64,000 nucleotides of DNA, from positions 1 through 64,000 of the forward strand of contig NZ_FRDA01000006.1 in assembly GCF_900143095.1 (NCBI RefSeq), in the 5' to 3' direction. The notes beneath the pieces were generated by a model, which worked only from the letters and a program-made list of their open reading frames with translations, searched no databases and was not told the DNA's origin. A program made the position numbers and the translations under genes. Source of the DNA: Pseudomonas asturiensis. GTDB taxonomy: Bacteria > Pseudomonadota > Gammaproteobacteria > Pseudomonadales > Pseudomonadaceae. Positions 32,057 to 43,393 of this stretch are shown here, one piece after another (the stretch's first letter is position 1; each line of letters starts with the position of its first letter).

Positions 32057-32185
32057 TACAAGGGTCTCCGACGGCGCTAGCCGTCAAGCGGGTCATGCTT
32101 TATTATCCGGGATCTTTTTCAGCCCATCGAGAGGCGTGCGGCCCCCCCGCGGGCAGATGGCGCGCAGGAAGCCCGGACTAATAAG

Positions 32186-34966
32186 ATGGCATTGAAATCC
32201 CCCGCGTTTCGTAAAAAATTTCCGTTGCTCGTAACCGGCAGTCTGCTGGCGATGCAACCTCTGGCCACTCAGTTCGTGGTCGCCGCGGAACAGTATGACT
32301 GCTCAGTCTCTGCTTCGGGTGCCTGGAACTGTGCGCCGAAATCCTCTACCGCTGCCGTAGAGCTGCCTCCACGTCCTGTGCACAGCACAACGTCGGTCAG
32401 TTCCAACGGCACCGTGACGTCGGACAGTACCGTCGACGGTCAACCGGCAGCCACCACGCAACTGGTGACCGAAGCCAAGGGTAAAGGCCTGAAGTCGCGT
32501 AGTGCTGACTACAGCCACCTCGATTGGGTTCCTCGCGAAAAGCTCACCGCAGCGCAACTGGCCGAAACCGGTCCGTACTGCTCGGGTGCCTACGTAGAGC
32601 CGATTCGCCCAGGCATGGATGACAAGACACCGATGAGTGAGGCACCGATGTTCGTCGGTGCTAAAGCCTCGCGTTACGAGCAGGAAGCACAGGTTGCGAC
32701 CCTCGCGGGTGACGTTGTGCTGCGTCAGGGCAGCATGCAGGTACAGGCCCAGGAGGCCGCCCTGCATCAAGCCGAAAACCGTGGCGAGCTGAACGGCGAT
32801 GTCCGTCTGCGCGACAACGGCGCACTGATCGTCGGTGACAAGGCCGAGCTGCAGCTCGATACCGGCGAAGCCCGTGTCGACAACGCCGAGTACGTTCTGC
32901 ACAAGTCGAACATTCGTGGTAACGCCCTGTACGCCAAGCGTGCAGAGAACGCGATCATTCGTCTCAAGGACGGTACGTACACCTCCTGCGAACCGGGCAG
33001 CAACGCCTGGACGCTGAAAGGCAACAACATCACGCTGAACCCGGCGACCGGTTTCGGCACCGCGACCAACGTAACGTTGCGGGTCAAGGACATACCGGTC
33101 CTCTACACCCCGTACATCTACTTCCCGATCGACGATCGTCGCCAGTCAGGTTTCCTGCCGCCGACCATCTCGGCAGGTGGCGACAACGGCTTCACGCTGG
33201 TCACGCCGTACTACTTCAACCTGGCGCCGAACTACGACGCCACGCTGTATCCACGCTACATGGCCGATCGCGGCCTGTTGATGGAAGGCGAGTTCCGTTA
33301 TCTGACCAAAGGCAGCGAAGGCCAGTTTGGCGGCGCATACCTGAACGACGAGAACGACGAACGCAGGCAGCAGTCCGACTACGACAAGACACGCTGGATG
33401 ATCAACTGGCAGCACGTGGGCGGTCTCGATACCCGCTGGCTGACCAAGGTCGACTACACCGACATCAGCGATCCGTATTACTTCCAGGACCTGGAAACCG
33501 ATCAGATCGGCGTCAAGAGAACCGACTACATCAACCAGCAGGGTTCCCTGACGTATCGCGGCGACAACTATTCGGCAGTCTTCAACGCCCAGGCGTACAA
33601 GCTGGCGACCGTTGCGAACATCACGCCTTACAACCGTCTGCCACAGATCACCTTCAACGGCACCCTGCCTTACAACCCGGGCGGCCTGAAGTTCGACTAC
33701 CAGACAGAAGCGGTGCGCTTCGAACGCGACCTGCGTAACGGCAACTTCATCGACGAAAACGGCAACTCGACACCTCGTCTGGACAGAAACGTTGCAGGTC
33801 TGGCCCGCTCCAACGGCGACCGTCTGAACCTGGCACCGTCGGTGAGCCTGCCGATGAACTGGACCTACGGCTTCCTGACGCCAAAGCTCAAGTATGTCTA
33901 CACCCAGTACGATCTGGATCTGGACAGCCAGGGCAAGAGCACACTGCTGGCTGACGAAGAGTACAGCAGCAGCCAGAGCCGCTCCGTGCCGATCTTCAGC
34001 GTCGACAGCGGCCTTTACTTCGACCGTAATACGCAGTGGTTCGGCAAAGACTATCGCCAGACGCTGGAACCGCGCCTGTTCTATCTCTATGTTCCCGAGA
34101 AAGACCAGACCGACATTCCGGTATTCGACTCAAGCGAAAGCACCTTCAACTACGCCTCGCTGTTCCGTGACAACCGCTTCACCGGTTCCGACCGCATCGG
34201 CGACGAAAACAAACTGTCGCTGGGCGTGACCAACCGCTGGATCGAAGAGAACGGTTTCGAGCGTCAGCGCTTCAGCATTGGCCAGGCGCTGTACTTCGAA
34301 GACCGCAAGGTGCAATTGCCGGGTGTGGTATTCGCAGACCGCGACGACGCCAAGGCCAACGTGTCGCCTTACGCACTGGAATACGAATACCGCTTCAACC
34401 GCGACTGGCGCTTCAACTCCGATTTCAACTGGGATCCGGACAGCAAGAGCACCCGTTCGGGCAGCGCGATGTTCCATTACCAGCCTGAAGACAACCCGAA
34501 CAAGGTCGTCAACGTCGGCTATCGCTATCGCAACGACCAGATCCGGTTCGACCAGACCACTGGCCGCTGGACCGTGGGCGGTGGTGACTACGGCAGCCCG
34601 GGCGATCCGAACTACGTGAAGGATTACTACAAGATCCAGCAGCACGACTTCTCGGTCATCTGGCCAATCGTGCCGCAGTGGAGCCTTATCAGCCGCTGGC
34701 AATATGACTACAACCGCGACCGTACCATCGAGGCCTTTGGTGGTTTCGAATACGACAACTGCTGCTGGAAACTGCGCCTGATCAACCGTTACTGGGTTGA
34801 TTACGACGAATTCAGCCAGGAAGCGCCTCAGAACGAAAAAGGCGACCGCGGTATATTCCTACAAATCGTGTTGAAGGGACTCGGCGGCGTGACCGGCGCC
34901 AAAGTAGAGAGCTTCCTCGACAAAGGCATCCAAGGTTATCGTGAACGTGAAGACCAAGCTTTCTGA
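32186..34966 (+). CDS. lptD: LPS-assembly outer membrane protein LptD
   Basis: Inserts lipopolysaccharide into the outer leaflet together with LptE. It has a signal peptide (about 1-33), then a Pseudomonas-type N-terminal extension and an LptA-like beta-taco domain (AEKLQLDT-type strands with [11 protein letters not shown]). A large C-terminal barrel completes the 926 residues. Cysteines that form the inter-domain disulfides are present, including the vicinal pair in YDNCCWKL. The 3' end overlaps surA by 26 bp, and SurA folds LptD, so the two are functionally coupled. Confidence 0.96.
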   Translation: MALKSPAFRKKFPLLVTGSLLAMQPLATQFVVAAEQYDCSVSASGAWNCAPKSSTAAVELPPRPVHSTTSVSSNGTVTSDSTVDGQPAATTQLVTEAKGKGLKSRSADYSHLDWVPREKLTAAQLAETGPYCSGAYVEPIRPGMDDKTPMSEAPMFVGAKASRYEQEAQVATLAGDVVLRQGSMQVQAQEAALHQAENRGELNGDVRLRDNGALIVGDKAELQLDTGEARVDNAEYVLHKSNIRGNALYAKRAENAIIRLKDGTYTSCEPGSNAWTLKGNNITLNPATGFGTATNVTLRVKDIPVLYTPYIYFPIDDRRQSGFLPPTISAGGDNGFTLVTPYYFNLAPNYDATLYPRYMADRGLLMEGEFRYLTKGSEGQFGGAYLNDENDERRQQSDYDKTRWMINWQHVGGLDTRWLTKVDYTDISDPYYFQDLETDQIGVKRTDYINQQGSLTYRGDNYSAVFNAQAYKLATVANITPYNRLPQITFNGTLPYNPGGLKFDYQTEAVRFERDLRNGNFIDENGNSTPRLDRNVAGLARSNGDRLNLAPSVSLPMNWTYGFLTPKLKYVYTQYDLDLDSQGKSTLLADEEYSSSQSRSVPIFSVDSGLYFDRNTQWFGKDYRQTLEPRLFYLYVPEKDQTDIPVFDSSESTFNYASLFRDNRFTGSDRIGDENKLSLGVTNRWIEENGFERQRFSIGQALYFEDRKVQLPGVVFADRDDAKANVSPYALEYEYRFNRDWRFNSDFNWDPDSKSTRSGSAMFHYQPEDNPNKVVNVGYRYRNDQIRFDQTTGRWTVGGGDYGSPGDPNYVKDYYKIQQHDFSVIWPIVPQWSLISRWQYDYNRDRTIEAFGGFEYDNCCWKLRLINRYWVDYDEFSQEAPQNEKGDRGIFLQIVLKGLGGVTGAKVESFLDKGIQGYREREDQAF

Positions 34967-36269
34967 TTGTCTGCGCCCGCTGATGCTGGGCGCGTTACTC
35001 CTGAGCGGCGCCGTGCATGCAGCGGTTCAACCTCTGGACAGTGTTGTGGCCATCGTCGATAACGACGTGATCATGAAAAGCCAGATGGACCAGCGTGTTC
35101 GCGAAGTTCAGCAAACCATCGCCAAGCGCGGGTCGGGCGTACCGCCCGCCGAAGCGCTGCAGCAGCAGGTTCTGGATCGTCTGATTCTGGAAAACCTGCA
35201 GCTGCAGATCGGCGAGCGTTCCGGCATCCGCGTCACTGACGAAGAGCTGAACCAGGCCATCGGCACCATTGCCCAGCGTAACAACATGAGCGTGGAGCAG
35301 TTCCGCGCTGCCCTCGCCCACGATGGTCTCTCGTACAACGATGCACGCGAGCAGGTTCGCCGGGAAATGATCATCAGCCGTGTGCGCCAGCGCCGCGTAG
35401 CCGAGCGTATCCAGGTGTCCGAGCAGGAAGTGAAGAACTTCCTGGCCTCCGACCTGGGCAAGGCTCAGTTGTCCGAAGAGTTTCACCTGGCCAACATCAT
35501 GATCGCCACGCCTGACAGCGCATCGTCCGATGCCATTCAGGCCGCCGCGCGCAAGGCCAAGGATGTCTACGACCAACTGAAGAAAGGTGCCGACTTCGCG
35601 CAGATGGCAATTGCCAAATCGTCGAGCGAAAGCGCACTGGAAGGCGGTGACATGGGCTGGCGCAAAGCCGCGCAACTGCCTCCACCTTTCGGCGATATGC
35701 TCAGTTCGATGCCGATCGGTGACGTGACGCCTCCGGCGCGTACGCCTGGTGGCTTCATTATTCTCAAGCTGCTGGAAAAACGCGGCGGACAAGGTCAGGC
35801 CCAGATGCGTGATGAAGTTCATGTGCGTCACATCCTGATCAAGCCAAGCGAAATTCGCAGCGAAGATGAAACCCGTCGTCTGGCCACCAAGATCTACGAG
35901 CGCATTGAAAACGGCGAAGACTTCGGCGAGCTGGCCAAGAGCTTCTCGGAAGATCCGGGCTCGGCGCTCAACGGTGGTGACCTGAACTGGGTCGACCCCA
36001 ACTCGCTGGTTCCGGAATTCCGTGAAGTCATGACTGAAACGCCTCAGGGCGTGGTGTCCAAGCCGTTCAAGACCGCTTATGGCTGGCACGTACTGGAAGT
36101 ACTTGGCCGTCGCGCCACGGACGCCACCAGCCAGGCCCGTGACCAGCAAGCCCTGAACGTGCTGCGTAACCGCAAGTACGACGAAGAGCTGCAAACCTGG
36201 CTGCGTCAGATCCGTGACGAAGCCTACGTTGAAATCAAGCTCCCTGGCGCAGCCCAGGCTGCACAGTGA
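34941..36269 (+). CDS. surA: Periplasmic chaperone and peptidyl-prolyl isomerase SurA
   Basis: Chaperone for outer-membrane proteins, 442 residues. A signal peptide (about 1-28) precedes the SurA_N helical domain, two parvulin domains (about 178-280 and 290-390) and a C-terminal helix. The start is a GTG at 34941 after AAGG, inside the lptD frame; a second GTG at 34947 is possible. Its stop overlaps the GTG of pdxA. Confidence 0.96.
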   Translation: MNVKTKLSDCLRPLMLGALLLSGAVHAAVQPLDSVVAIVDNDVIMKSQMDQRVREVQQTIAKRGSGVPPAEALQQQVLDRLILENLQLQIGERSGIRVTDEELNQAIGTIAQRNNMSVEQFRAALAHDGLSYNDAREQVRREMIISRVRQRRVAERIQVSEQEVKNFLASDLGKAQLSEEFHLANIMIATPDSASSDAIQAAARKAKDVYDQLKKGADFAQMAIAKSSSESALEGGDMGWRKAAQLPPPFGDMLSSMPIGDVTPPARTPGGFIILKLLEKRGGQGQAQMRDEVHVRHILIKPSEIRSEDETRRLATKIYERIENGEDFGELAKSFSEDPGSALNGGDLNWVDPNSLVPEFREVMTETPQGVVSKPFKTAYGWHVLEVLGRRATDATSQARDQQALNVLRNRKYDEELQTWLRQIRDEAYVEIKLPGAAQAAQ

Positions 36270-37255
36270 CGCCAAAGCGCTTCGCACTGACACCCGGCGA
36301 GCCGGCCGGCATAGGTCCTGACCTTTGCCTGCTGCTCGCCACGCAGCCTCAGCCACACCCCCTGATTGCCATCACCAGCCGTGACCTGCTCCTTGAGCGG
36401 GCCGCGCAGCTGGGTGTGGTCGTCAACCTGATCGACGCTGCCCCCGATGCCTTCCCGGACGCGCCAGCGCCCGCCGGCAGCCTGTATGTCTGGGACACGC
36501 CATTGGCGCAACGGGTGGTCACAGGTGAGCTGAACAAGGCCAACGCCGGGTTCGTGCTGCAAACCCTGACACGCGCCGGGCAAGGCTGCCTTGACGGCCT
36601 GTTCAGCGGCATGATCACAGCACCGGTCCATAAGGGCGTGATCAACGAAGGCGGGTTCGCCTTTTCAGGACACACCGAATTCCTTGCCGAACTGACCCAT
36701 ACCGAACAGGTCGTGATGATGCTGGCCACCGGCGATCTGCGCGTTGCTCTGGTGACTACGCATTTGCCATTGCGCGATGTGGCCGACGCCATCACGCCAG
36801 ATCGCCTGGAGCGCGTCACGCGCATCCTGCACGCCGATCTGGTGAACAAGTTCGGCATCGCCCACCCGCGCATCCTGGTGTGCGGCCTCAACCCTCATGC
36901 CGGTGAAAGCGGGCATCTGGGGCGCGAGGAAATAGACATCATCGAACCGACTCTGGAGCGTCTGCGCAGCGATGGGCTGGACCTACGCGGCCCGCTGCCT
37001 GCCGACACTCTGTTTACCCCCAAATATCTGGAGCACTGCGACGCGGTGCTGGCGATGTACCACGATCAGGGCCTGCCGGTGCTGAAATACAAAGGCTTTG
37101 GCGCAGCGGTCAATGTGACGCTGGGCCTGCCGATCATTCGCACGTCTGTCGACCACGGCACCGCGCTGGATCTGGCGGGCAGTGGCAAGATCGACACCGG
37201 CAGCCTGCACGTGGCGCTGCAAACCGCCTACCAGATGGCCGAGACCCCTTCATGA
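36266..37255 (+). CDS. pdxA: 4-hydroxythreonine-4-phosphate dehydrogenase
   Basis: Pyridoxal phosphate synthesis, oxidising 4-phosphohydroxy-L-threonine. It has 329 residues, with [10 protein letters not shown] at the N-terminus and metal-binding histidines in [27 protein letters not shown] and [13 protein letters not shown]. The start is a GTG overlapping surA by 4 bp (GTGA). Confidence 0.96.
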   Translation: MTPKRFALTPGEPAGIGPDLCLLLATQPQPHPLIAITSRDLLLERAAQLGVVVNLIDAAPDAFPDAPAPAGSLYVWDTPLAQRVVTGELNKANAGFVLQTLTRAGQGCLDGLFSGMITAPVHKGVINEGGFAFSGHTEFLAELTHTEQVVMMLATGDLRVALVTTHLPLRDVADAITPDRLERVTRILHADLVNKFGIAHPRILVCGLNPHAGESGHLGREEIDIIEPTLERLRSDGLDLRGPLPADTLFTPKYLEHCDAVLAMYHDQGLPVLKYKGFGAAVNVTLGLPIIRTSVDHGTALDLAGSGKIDTGSLHVALQTAYQMAETPS

Positions 37256-38058
37256 CCGAGCAATACCAACACCGGGCGCGCAAGCGTTTCGGGCAGAACT
37301 TCCTGCACGACGCAGGCGTTATCGACAAGATCCTGCGTGCCATTCGGGCAAAGCCTGAAGACCGCCTGCTGGAAATCGGGCCAGGCCAGGGCGCGCTGAC
37401 CGAAGGCCTGCTCAACAGCGGGGCTCATCTGGATGTCGTGGAACTGGACAAAGACCTGATCCCGATCCTCAACAGCCAGTTCGCCGGCAAACCCAACTTC
37501 AACCTGCATCAGGGCGATGCATTGAAGTTCGACTTCAACAGTCTGGGCGCACAACCCAACAGCCTGCGCGTTGTCGGCAACCTGCCCTACAACATCTCCA
37601 CACCGTTGATCTTCCATCTGTTGCAGAACGCCAGCCTGATTCGCGACATGCACTTCATGCTGCAGAAAGAAGTGGTCGAGCGCCTCGCGGCGGGCCCGGG
37701 CGGCGGTGACTGGGGTCGCCTGTCGATCATGGTCCAGTACCATTGCCGCGTGGAGCACCTGTTCAACGTCGGGCCAGGCGCGTTCAATCCGCCGCCCAAA
37801 GTGGACTCGGCCATTGTGCGCCTGGTGCCGCACGAAACACTGCCCCACCCTGCCAAGGATCATCGCCTGCTGGAGCGCGTTGTACGCGAAGCCTTCAACC
37901 AGCGCCGCAAGACCTTGCGCAACACGCTCAAGCTGCTGTTGAGCAGCGACGAAATCACCGGCGCTGGCGTAGACGGCAGCCTGCGTCCGGAACAACTGGA
38001 TCTGGCTGCTTTTGTACGCCTGGCCGACAAGCTCAGCGAGCAGACCGTAGCACCGTAA
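37252..38058 (+). CDS. rsmA: 16S rRNA dimethyladenosine transferase
   Basis: Dimethylates the two adjacent adenines in helix 45 of 16S rRNA (KsgA). The SAM-binding block is [12 protein letters not shown], the catalytic NLPYNIS follows, and a C-terminal helical domain completes 268 residues. It overlaps pdxA by ATGA. The following 117 bp before apaG is the only real gap in the run. Confidence 0.96.
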   Translation: MTEQYQHRARKRFGQNFLHDAGVIDKILRAIRAKPEDRLLEIGPGQGALTEGLLNSGAHLDVVELDKDLIPILNSQFAGKPNFNLHQGDALKFDFNSLGAQPNSLRVVGNLPYNISTPLIFHLLQNASLIRDMHFMLQKEVVERLAAGPGGGDWGRLSIMVQYHCRVEHLFNVGPGAFNPPPKVDSAIVRLVPHETLPHPAKDHRLLERVVREAFNQRRKTLRNTLKLLLSSDEITGAGVDGSLRPEQLDLAAFVRLADKLSEQTVAP

Positions 38059-38175
38059 CCTGTCGAGACAAGTGAACGGCGAACGGCCATTCGTCATTTT
38101 CCGCGCACTTGTCCTAGACTGATGCTTCTACTCAGTGCTCCCGTTTTTTTCGCTATGGATTTCAAGGCCTACTGA

Positions 38176-38556
38176 ATGTCCGATTCCCGTTATCAGGTCG
38201 ACGTCAGCGTCGTCACACGTTTCCTCGCAGAACAGTCGCAACCCGAGCAGAATCGCTTCGCGTTCGCCTACACCATCACGGTCCAGAACAACGGCCAGTT
38301 GCCGGCCAAGCTGCTGTCCAGACACTGGGTCATCACCGATGGCGACGGCCACGTCGAGGAAGTCCGGGGCGAGGGTGTGGTCGGGCAGCAGCCGTTGATC
38401 AAGGTCGGGCAGAGCCACACGTACAGCAGCGGCACGGTCATGACCACCAAGGTCGGCAACATGCAGGGCTCGTATCAGATGCTCGCTGAAGACGGTAAAC
38501 GTTTCGACGCCGTCATCGCCCCCTTCCGTCTTGCCGTACCCGGTGCCCTTCACTGA
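38176..38556 (+). CDS. apaG: Co2+/Mg2+ efflux protein ApaG
   Basis: Small FN3-like protein of 126 residues, always near apaH. The conserved motifs are [25 protein letters not shown] and [10 protein letters not shown]. The biochemical role is not settled. It overlaps apaH by one base (TGATG). Confidence 0.95.
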   Translation: MSDSRYQVDVSVVTRFLAEQSQPEQNRFAFAYTITVQNNGQLPAKLLSRHWVITDGDGHVEEVRGEGVVGQQPLIKVGQSHTYSSGTVMTTKVGNMQGSYQMLAEDGKRFDAVIAPFRLAVPGALH

Positions 38557-39458
38557 TGGCGGTGTACGCCGTCGGCGACCTGCAAGGTTGCCTGGAACCA
38601 CTGAAGTGCCTGCTTGACGATGTGGGTTTCGACCCTGAAAAAGATCGCCTGTGGCTGGTGGGTGATCTGGTCAACCGCGGCCCCCAGTCGCTGGCAACGC
38701 TGCGCTTTCTGTACAACATTCGTCAGTCGCTGGTGTGCGTGCTGGGCAACCACGACCTGCACCTGCTCGCTGCCGCGCGCAACATCGAGCGTCTCAAAAA
38801 GAGCGACACCTTGCGTGAAATTCTGGAAGCGCCTGATCGCGACGATCTGCTGGGCTGGATACGCCAGCAGAAGCTGATGCACTACGACGAAACGCGCAAC
38901 GTGGCCATGGTTCATGCCGGTATCGCGCCACAATGGTCGCTGAAGAAAGCGCTCAAGCACGCCGCCGAAGTCGAACAGGCCTTGCAAGACGACAATCTGT
39001 ACGAACCCTTTCTGGATGGCATGTACGGCAACGAGCCTGTCAAATGGGACAATGCCTTGCATGGAGTCACTCGTTTGAGGGTGATCACCAATTACTTCAC
39101 CCGAATGCGGTTCTGTACCAGCGATGGCAAGCTGGACCTCAAGGGCAAGGAAGGTGTAGAAACCGCCAAGCCTGGCTACGCGCCCTGGTTCAGCCATCAG
39201 ACACGCAAGACGCGCTCGGTTAAAATCATTTTCGGTCACTGGGCGGCACTCGAAGGCCGCTGTGACGAACCGGGTGTCTTCGCCCTGGACAGCGGCTGCG
39301 TATGGGGCGGCGCAATGACACTGCTCAACGTCGACACCCTTGAACGCCATCAATGCAATTGCGATGCTGCCGGCAATGTCGCGACACCGGCCATCACCCG
39401 AATACCGAGCCACGTCGCACCGCATCAGCCCCCAGAGGCACAGGAGCCCAAACAATGA
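38556..39458 (+). CDS. apaH: Bis(5'-nucleosyl)-tetraphosphatase, symmetrical
   Basis: Splits Ap4A into two ADP and also removes Np4 RNA caps in E. coli. It has 300 residues, with the metallophosphatase motifs [18 protein letters not shown] and, later, FGHWAA. The C-terminal ~25 residues are Pro/His-rich and variable. It ends on glpE by ATGA overlap. Confidence 0.95.
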   Translation: MAVYAVGDLQGCLEPLKCLLDDVGFDPEKDRLWLVGDLVNRGPQSLATLRFLYNIRQSLVCVLGNHDLHLLAAARNIERLKKSDTLREILEAPDRDDLLGWIRQQKLMHYDETRNVAMVHAGIAPQWSLKKALKHAAEVEQALQDDNLYEPFLDGMYGNEPVKWDNALHGVTRLRVITNYFTRMRFCTSDGKLDLKGKEGVETAKPGYAPWFSHQTRKTRSVKIIFGHWAALEGRCDEPGVFALDSGCVWGGAMTLLNVDTLERHQCNCDAAGNVATPAITRIPSHVAPHQPPEAQEPKQ

Positions 39459-39778
39459 GCGAGTTCAAACGTATTCCCCCAGAGCAGGCTCAGGCGCTGC
39501 GTGAACAAGGCGCGGTCGTGGTCGATGTTCGCGACGCCCAGACGTTCGAGAGCAACCATATTCCCGAATCGCTGCACCTGGACAACCACTCCATTGCCGA
39601 CTTCATCGCCAAGGCCGATCTGGACAAGCCTCTGGTCGTGATCTGCTATCACGGCAACTCCAGCCAGAACGCTGCCGCCTATCTGGTGGGTCAGGGCTTC
39701 TCGGATGTCTACAGCGTGGACGGCGGCTTCGAGCTCTGGCGCTCGACTTTTCCGGCAGAAACCGTGCAAGGCCGCTGA
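39455..39778 (+). CDS. glpE: Thiosulfate sulfurtransferase GlpE
   Basis: Single-domain rhodanese, 107 residues. The persulfide Cys64 lies in the loop CYHGNSS, the GlpE type. The start ATG overlaps the apaH stop, with CAGGAGCC upstream; the longer frame from 39353 is a shadow. Despite the name it is not in a glycerol operon here. Confidence 0.94.
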   Translation: MSEFKRIPPEQAQALREQGAVVVDVRDAQTFESNHIPESLHLDNHSIADFIAKADLDKPLVVICYHGNSSQNAAAYLVGQGFSDVYSVDGGFELWRSTFPAETVQGR

Positions 39779-40062
39779 AAAATATTTTTATGACAGCCGA
39801 TCCCGCGTTCTACGCGGGCTCGCGCCCCAACTGACGAACGGTCAGCCCGTCTTCTCGCTCATCCCTTCTTTATCTTTCCGAATCCGAACTATCCTTAGCC
39901 TCAGGCCATCCGAAATCAGGGGAGAGCCGGTACACCGGCGCGTGGGTCATCGGTAGCTACTTTTATGGTGTTCTGGGGGGTAAACGGCATCTGGATACTC
40001 AGCTGCTGCCAGCATCGACTGACGATCCGCCGCCGGCTCAACGTATCGAGCGAGGTGACGTC

Positions 40063-41985
40063 ATGAGTATTTTTAGCCACTTCCAACAACGCTTTGAAAC
40101 GACACGCCAGGAAGAGCTCTCGCTGCAGGAGTATCTTGAGCTCTGCAAACAGGATCGCAGTGCCTATGCCTCAGCCGCCGAACGTCTGCTGCTGGCCATA
40201 GGTGAACCTGAGCTGGTGGATACCTCCGCCAACTCGCGGTTATCGCGAATTTTCTCCAACAAGGTGATACGGCGCTATCCGGCGTTTGCTGACTTCCATG
40301 GGATGGAAGAATGCATCGACCAGATCGTTTCCTACTTCCGCCATGCCGCTCAAGGCCTGGAAGAAAAGAAGCAGATTCTCTATCTGCTTGGCCCGGTTGG
40401 CGGTGGTAAATCGTCTCTGGCTGAAAAACTCAAACAACTGATCGAAAAGGTCCCGTTCTACGCCATCAAGGGCTCGCCGGTGTTCGAGTCGCCATTGGGC
40501 CTGTTCAATGCCAATGAAGACGGTGCCATTCTCGAAGAAGACTTCGGCATCCCGCGTCGCTACCTGAGCACCATCATGTCGCCTTGGGCGACCAAACGTC
40601 TGGCTGAGTTCGGGGGCGACATCAGCCAGTTCAAGGTCGTGAAACTCTATCCGTCGGTACTCAACCAGATCGCTGTGGCAAAAACCGAGCCGGGTGACGA
40701 GAACAACCAGGACATCTCGGCCCTGGTCGGTAAAGTCGACATTCGCAAGCTGGAAGAATTTCCGCAGAACGACGCCGATGCCTACAGCTACTCGGGCGCA
40801 CTCTGCCGGGCCAACCAGGGCCTGATGGAATTCGTCGAGATGTTCAAGGCACCCATCAAGGTTCTCCACCCGTTGCTGACGGCTACTCAGGAAGGCAACT
40901 ACAACAGCACCGAAGGGTTGGGCGCGATTCCGTTCACCGGCATTCTGCTCGCGCACTCCAACGAATCGGAATGGCACAGCTTCCGCAACAACAAGAACAA
41001 CGAAGCCTTCATCGACCGTATCTACATCGTGAAGGTGCCCTACTGCCTGCGCGTCAGCGACGAAATCAAGATCTACGACAAACTGCTGTTCAACAGCTCC
41101 CTGTCCAAGGCGCATTGCGCACCGGACACGCTGAAGATGCTTGCGCAGTTCACAACCCTGTCGCGCCTCAAGGAGCCGGACAACTCCAACATCTACTCCA
41201 AGATGCGCGTGTACGACGGCGAGAACCTCAAGGACACCGACCCGAAAGCCAAGTCGATTCAGGAGTACCGCGATAGCGCGGGTGTCGACGAGGGCATGAA
41301 CGGTCTGTCGACCCGTTTCGCGTTCAAGATCCTCTCCAAGGTGTTCAACTTCGATCCGCATGAAATCGCCGCCAACCCGGTACACCTGCTCTATGTGCTG
41401 GAGCAGCAGATCGAACAGGAGCAATTCCCGGCCGAGACGCGCGAGCGTTACCTGCGCTTCATCAAGGAATACCTGGCACCGCGCTACATCGAGTTCATCG
41501 GCAAGGAAATCCAGACGGCTTATCTGGAATCCTACAGCGAGTACGGTCAGAACATCTTCGATCGCTATGTGCTCTATGCAGACTTCTGGATTCAGGATCA
41601 GGAATACCGCGACCCCGAAACCGGCGAGATTCTCAACCGGGTGGCCTTGAACGAGGAACTGGAAAAGATCGAGAAACCCGCCGGCATCAGCAACCCGAAA
41701 GATTTCCGCAACGAGATCGTCAACTTCGTGCTGCGCGCCCGCGCCAACAACAATGGCAAGAACCCGACCTGGCTCAGCTACGAGAAGCTGCGCGTGGTGA
41801 TCGAGAAGAAAATGTTCTCCAACACCGAGGACCTTCTGCCGGTCATCAGCTTCAACGCCAAGGCCAGCAAGGAAGACCAACAGAAGCACAACGACTTCGT
41901 CACTCGAATGGTTGAACGGGGCTACACCGATAAACAGGTACGTCTTCTCTCCGAATGGTATCTGCGCGTACGCAAGTCGCAGTAA
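40063..41985 (+). CDS. yeaG: PrkA family serine protein kinase (YeaG)
   Basis: AAA-type stress kinase of 640 residues. The PrkA AAA domain has the P-loop GPVGGGKS (110-117). A C-terminal kinase-like domain lies past about residue 400. In enterobacteria YeaG acts with YeaH under nitrogen starvation and stationary phase. It heads prkA-yeaH-spoVR, with a 284-bp upstream region that contains a short hairpin GCCGGTACACCGGC (about 39928) but no gene. Confidence 0.94.
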   Translation: MSIFSHFQQRFETTRQEELSLQEYLELCKQDRSAYASAAERLLLAIGEPELVDTSANSRLSRIFSNKVIRRYPAFADFHGMEECIDQIVSYFRHAAQGLEEKKQILYLLGPVGGGKSSLAEKLKQLIEKVPFYAIKGSPVFESPLGLFNANEDGAILEEDFGIPRRYLSTIMSPWATKRLAEFGGDISQFKVVKLYPSVLNQIAVAKTEPGDENNQDISALVGKVDIRKLEEFPQNDADAYSYSGALCRANQGLMEFVEMFKAPIKVLHPLLTATQEGNYNSTEGLGAIPFTGILLAHSNESEWHSFRNNKNNEAFIDRIYIVKVPYCLRVSDEIKIYDKLLFNSSLSKAHCAPDTLKMLAQFTTLSRLKEPDNSNIYSKMRVYDGENLKDTDPKAKSIQEYRDSAGVDEGMNGLSTRFAFKILSKVFNFDPHEIAANPVHLLYVLEQQIEQEQFPAETRERYLRFIKEYLAPRYIEFIGKEIQTAYLESYSEYGQNIFDRYVLYADFWIQDQEYRDPETGEILNRVALNEELEKIEKPAGISNPKDFRNEIVNFVLRARANNNGKNPTWLSYEKLRVVIEKKMFSNTEDLLPVISFNAKASKEDQQKHNDFVTRMVERGYTDKQVRLLSEWYLRVRKSQ

Positions 41986-42068
41986 TGGCAGCGGCAAGCG
42001 GCAGGCTGTAAATCTCGGGCCGGCGTCAGGCCCGCCCGAGGTGCTGTTTTGTGCCAGCGCTTGCTTTT

Positions 42069-42095
42069 AAGCTTCAGGTTCACCGCCTGAAGCTT
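42069..42095 (+). promoter_or_regulatory. Leader hairpin between prkA and yeaH
   Basis: The perfect 10-bp arms AAGCTTCAGG and CCTGAAGCTT enclose a 7-base loop. The right arm can alternatively pair AGCTT with AAGCT just downstream (around 42091-42108), next to the yeaH ribosome site GGAGGG at 42112. The two folds exclude each other. No T run follows, so it is not an ordinary terminator. Confidence 0.5.
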
Positions 42096-42121
42096 GCAAC
42101 TTGAAGCTGCCCGGAGGGCCT

Positions 42122-43393
42122 ATGAGCTATGTGATTGACCGACGTCTCAACGGCAAGAACAAGAGCACGGTAAACCGGCAACGGTTTCTGCGGCGTTATC
42201 GCGACCACATCAAGAAGGCTGTGGAAGAAGCGGTCAGCCGACGCTCCATTACCGATATGGAGCATGGCGAACAGATCAGTATCCCCGGTCGGGACATCGA
42301 CGAACCAGTGCTACACCACGGGCGTGGTGGCAAACAGACGGTCGTTCACCCCGGCAACAAGGAGTTCACCACCGGCGAGCACATCGCCCGGCCGCAAGGC
42401 GGTGGCGGCGGCAAAGGGCCTGGCAAGGCGGGCAACTCCGGCGAAGGCATGGATGAGTTCGTGTTCCAGATCACCCAGGAAGAGTTTCTCGAGTTCATGT
42501 TCGAGGACCTTGAGCTGCCTAATCTGGTCAAGCGTAACCTGACCGGTACGGACACCTTCAAAACAGTGCGTGCCGGGATCAGCAACGAAGGCAACCCTTC
42601 ACGCATCAATATCATTCGCACGCTGCGCTCAGCACACGCACGGCGCATCGCCCTGTCCGGCAGCAGCCGCGCAAAACTCAAGGAAGCCACAAGCGAACTT
42701 GAGCGCATGAAGCGCGAAGAACCAGACAATTTCGGCGACATTCAAGAGCTTGAGGTGGAAATCGAACGTCTCAAGGCGCGTATCCGTCGCGTGCCCTATC
42801 TGGACACCTTCGACCTCAAATACAACCTGTTGGTCAAGCAGCCCAACCCCAGTTCCAAAGCCGTGATGTTCTGCCTGATGGACGTTTCAGGTTCCATGAC
42901 GCAGGCCACCAAGGACATCGCCAAACGCTTCTTCATCCTGCTGTACCTGTTTCTGAAGCGTAACTACGACAAGATCGAAGTCGTGTTCATTCGTCACCAC
43001 ACCAGTGCCCGCGAAGTGGACGAAGAAGAGTTTTTCTATTCACGGGAAACCGGCGGCACCATCGTGTCCAGCGCCTTGAAACTGATGCAGGAAATCATGG
43101 CCGAGCGCTACCCGAGCAACGAGTGGAACATCTACGCGGCCCAGGCTTCCGACGGGGACAACTGGAACGATGATTCGCCGATATGCCGCGACATCCTCAC
43201 CAAACAGATCATGCCGTTCGTGCAGTACTACACCTACGTGGAAATCACGCCGCGCGAACATCAGGCACTTTGGTACGAATATGAACGCATCGGCGAGGAA
43301 TATGCCGACACGTTCGCCCAGCAGCAGCTTGTCTCTGCCGGTGATATCTATCCGGTATTCCGCGAACTCTTCCAGCGAAGGTTAGTGTCATGA
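42122..43393 (+). CDS. yeaH: YeaH/YhbH family protein (DUF444)
   Basis: Partner of the PrkA/YeaG kinase, 423 residues, biochemical role unknown. It has a Gly-rich linker (about 90-110), a charged helical middle and a von Willebrand A-like domain with the MIDAS motif DVSGSMT. The ATG at 42122 has GGAGGG upstream; the frame open from 42101 is not used. It overlaps spoVR by 4 bp. Confidence 0.93.
   Translation: MSYVIDRRLNGKNKSTVNRQRFLRRYRDHIKKAVEEAVSRRSITDMEHGEQISIPGRDIDEPVLHHGRGGKQTVVHPGNKEFTTGEHIARPQGGGGGKGPGKAGNSGEGMDEFVFQITQEEFLEFMFEDLELPNLVKRNLTGTDTFKTVRAGISNEGNPSRINIIRTLRSAHARRIALSGSSRAKLKEATSELERMKREEPDNFGDIQELEVEIERLKARIRRVPYLDTFDLKYNLLVKQPNPSSKAVMFCLMDVSGSMTQATKDIAKRFFILLYLFLKRNYDKIEVVFIRHHTSAREVDEEEFFYSRETGGTIVSSALKLMQEIMAERYPSNEWNIYAAQASDGDNWNDDSPICRDILTKQIMPFVQYYTYVEITPREHQALWYEYERIGEEYADTFAQQQLVSAGDIYPVFRELFQRRLVS

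Noticed and set aside
34995..36356. 453-codon frame opposite surA
   Set aside because: Antisense shadow of a conserved chaperone gene.
38059..38175. Terminator between rsmA and apaG
   Set aside because: No stem with a T run is visible; the gap is more likely a promoter or plain spacer.
40240..41997. 585-codon open frame opposite yeaG/prkA
   Set aside because: Mirror frame of a well-conserved kinase gene. Composition (Val/Leu/Gly-rich, no domain) is that of an antisense shadow.
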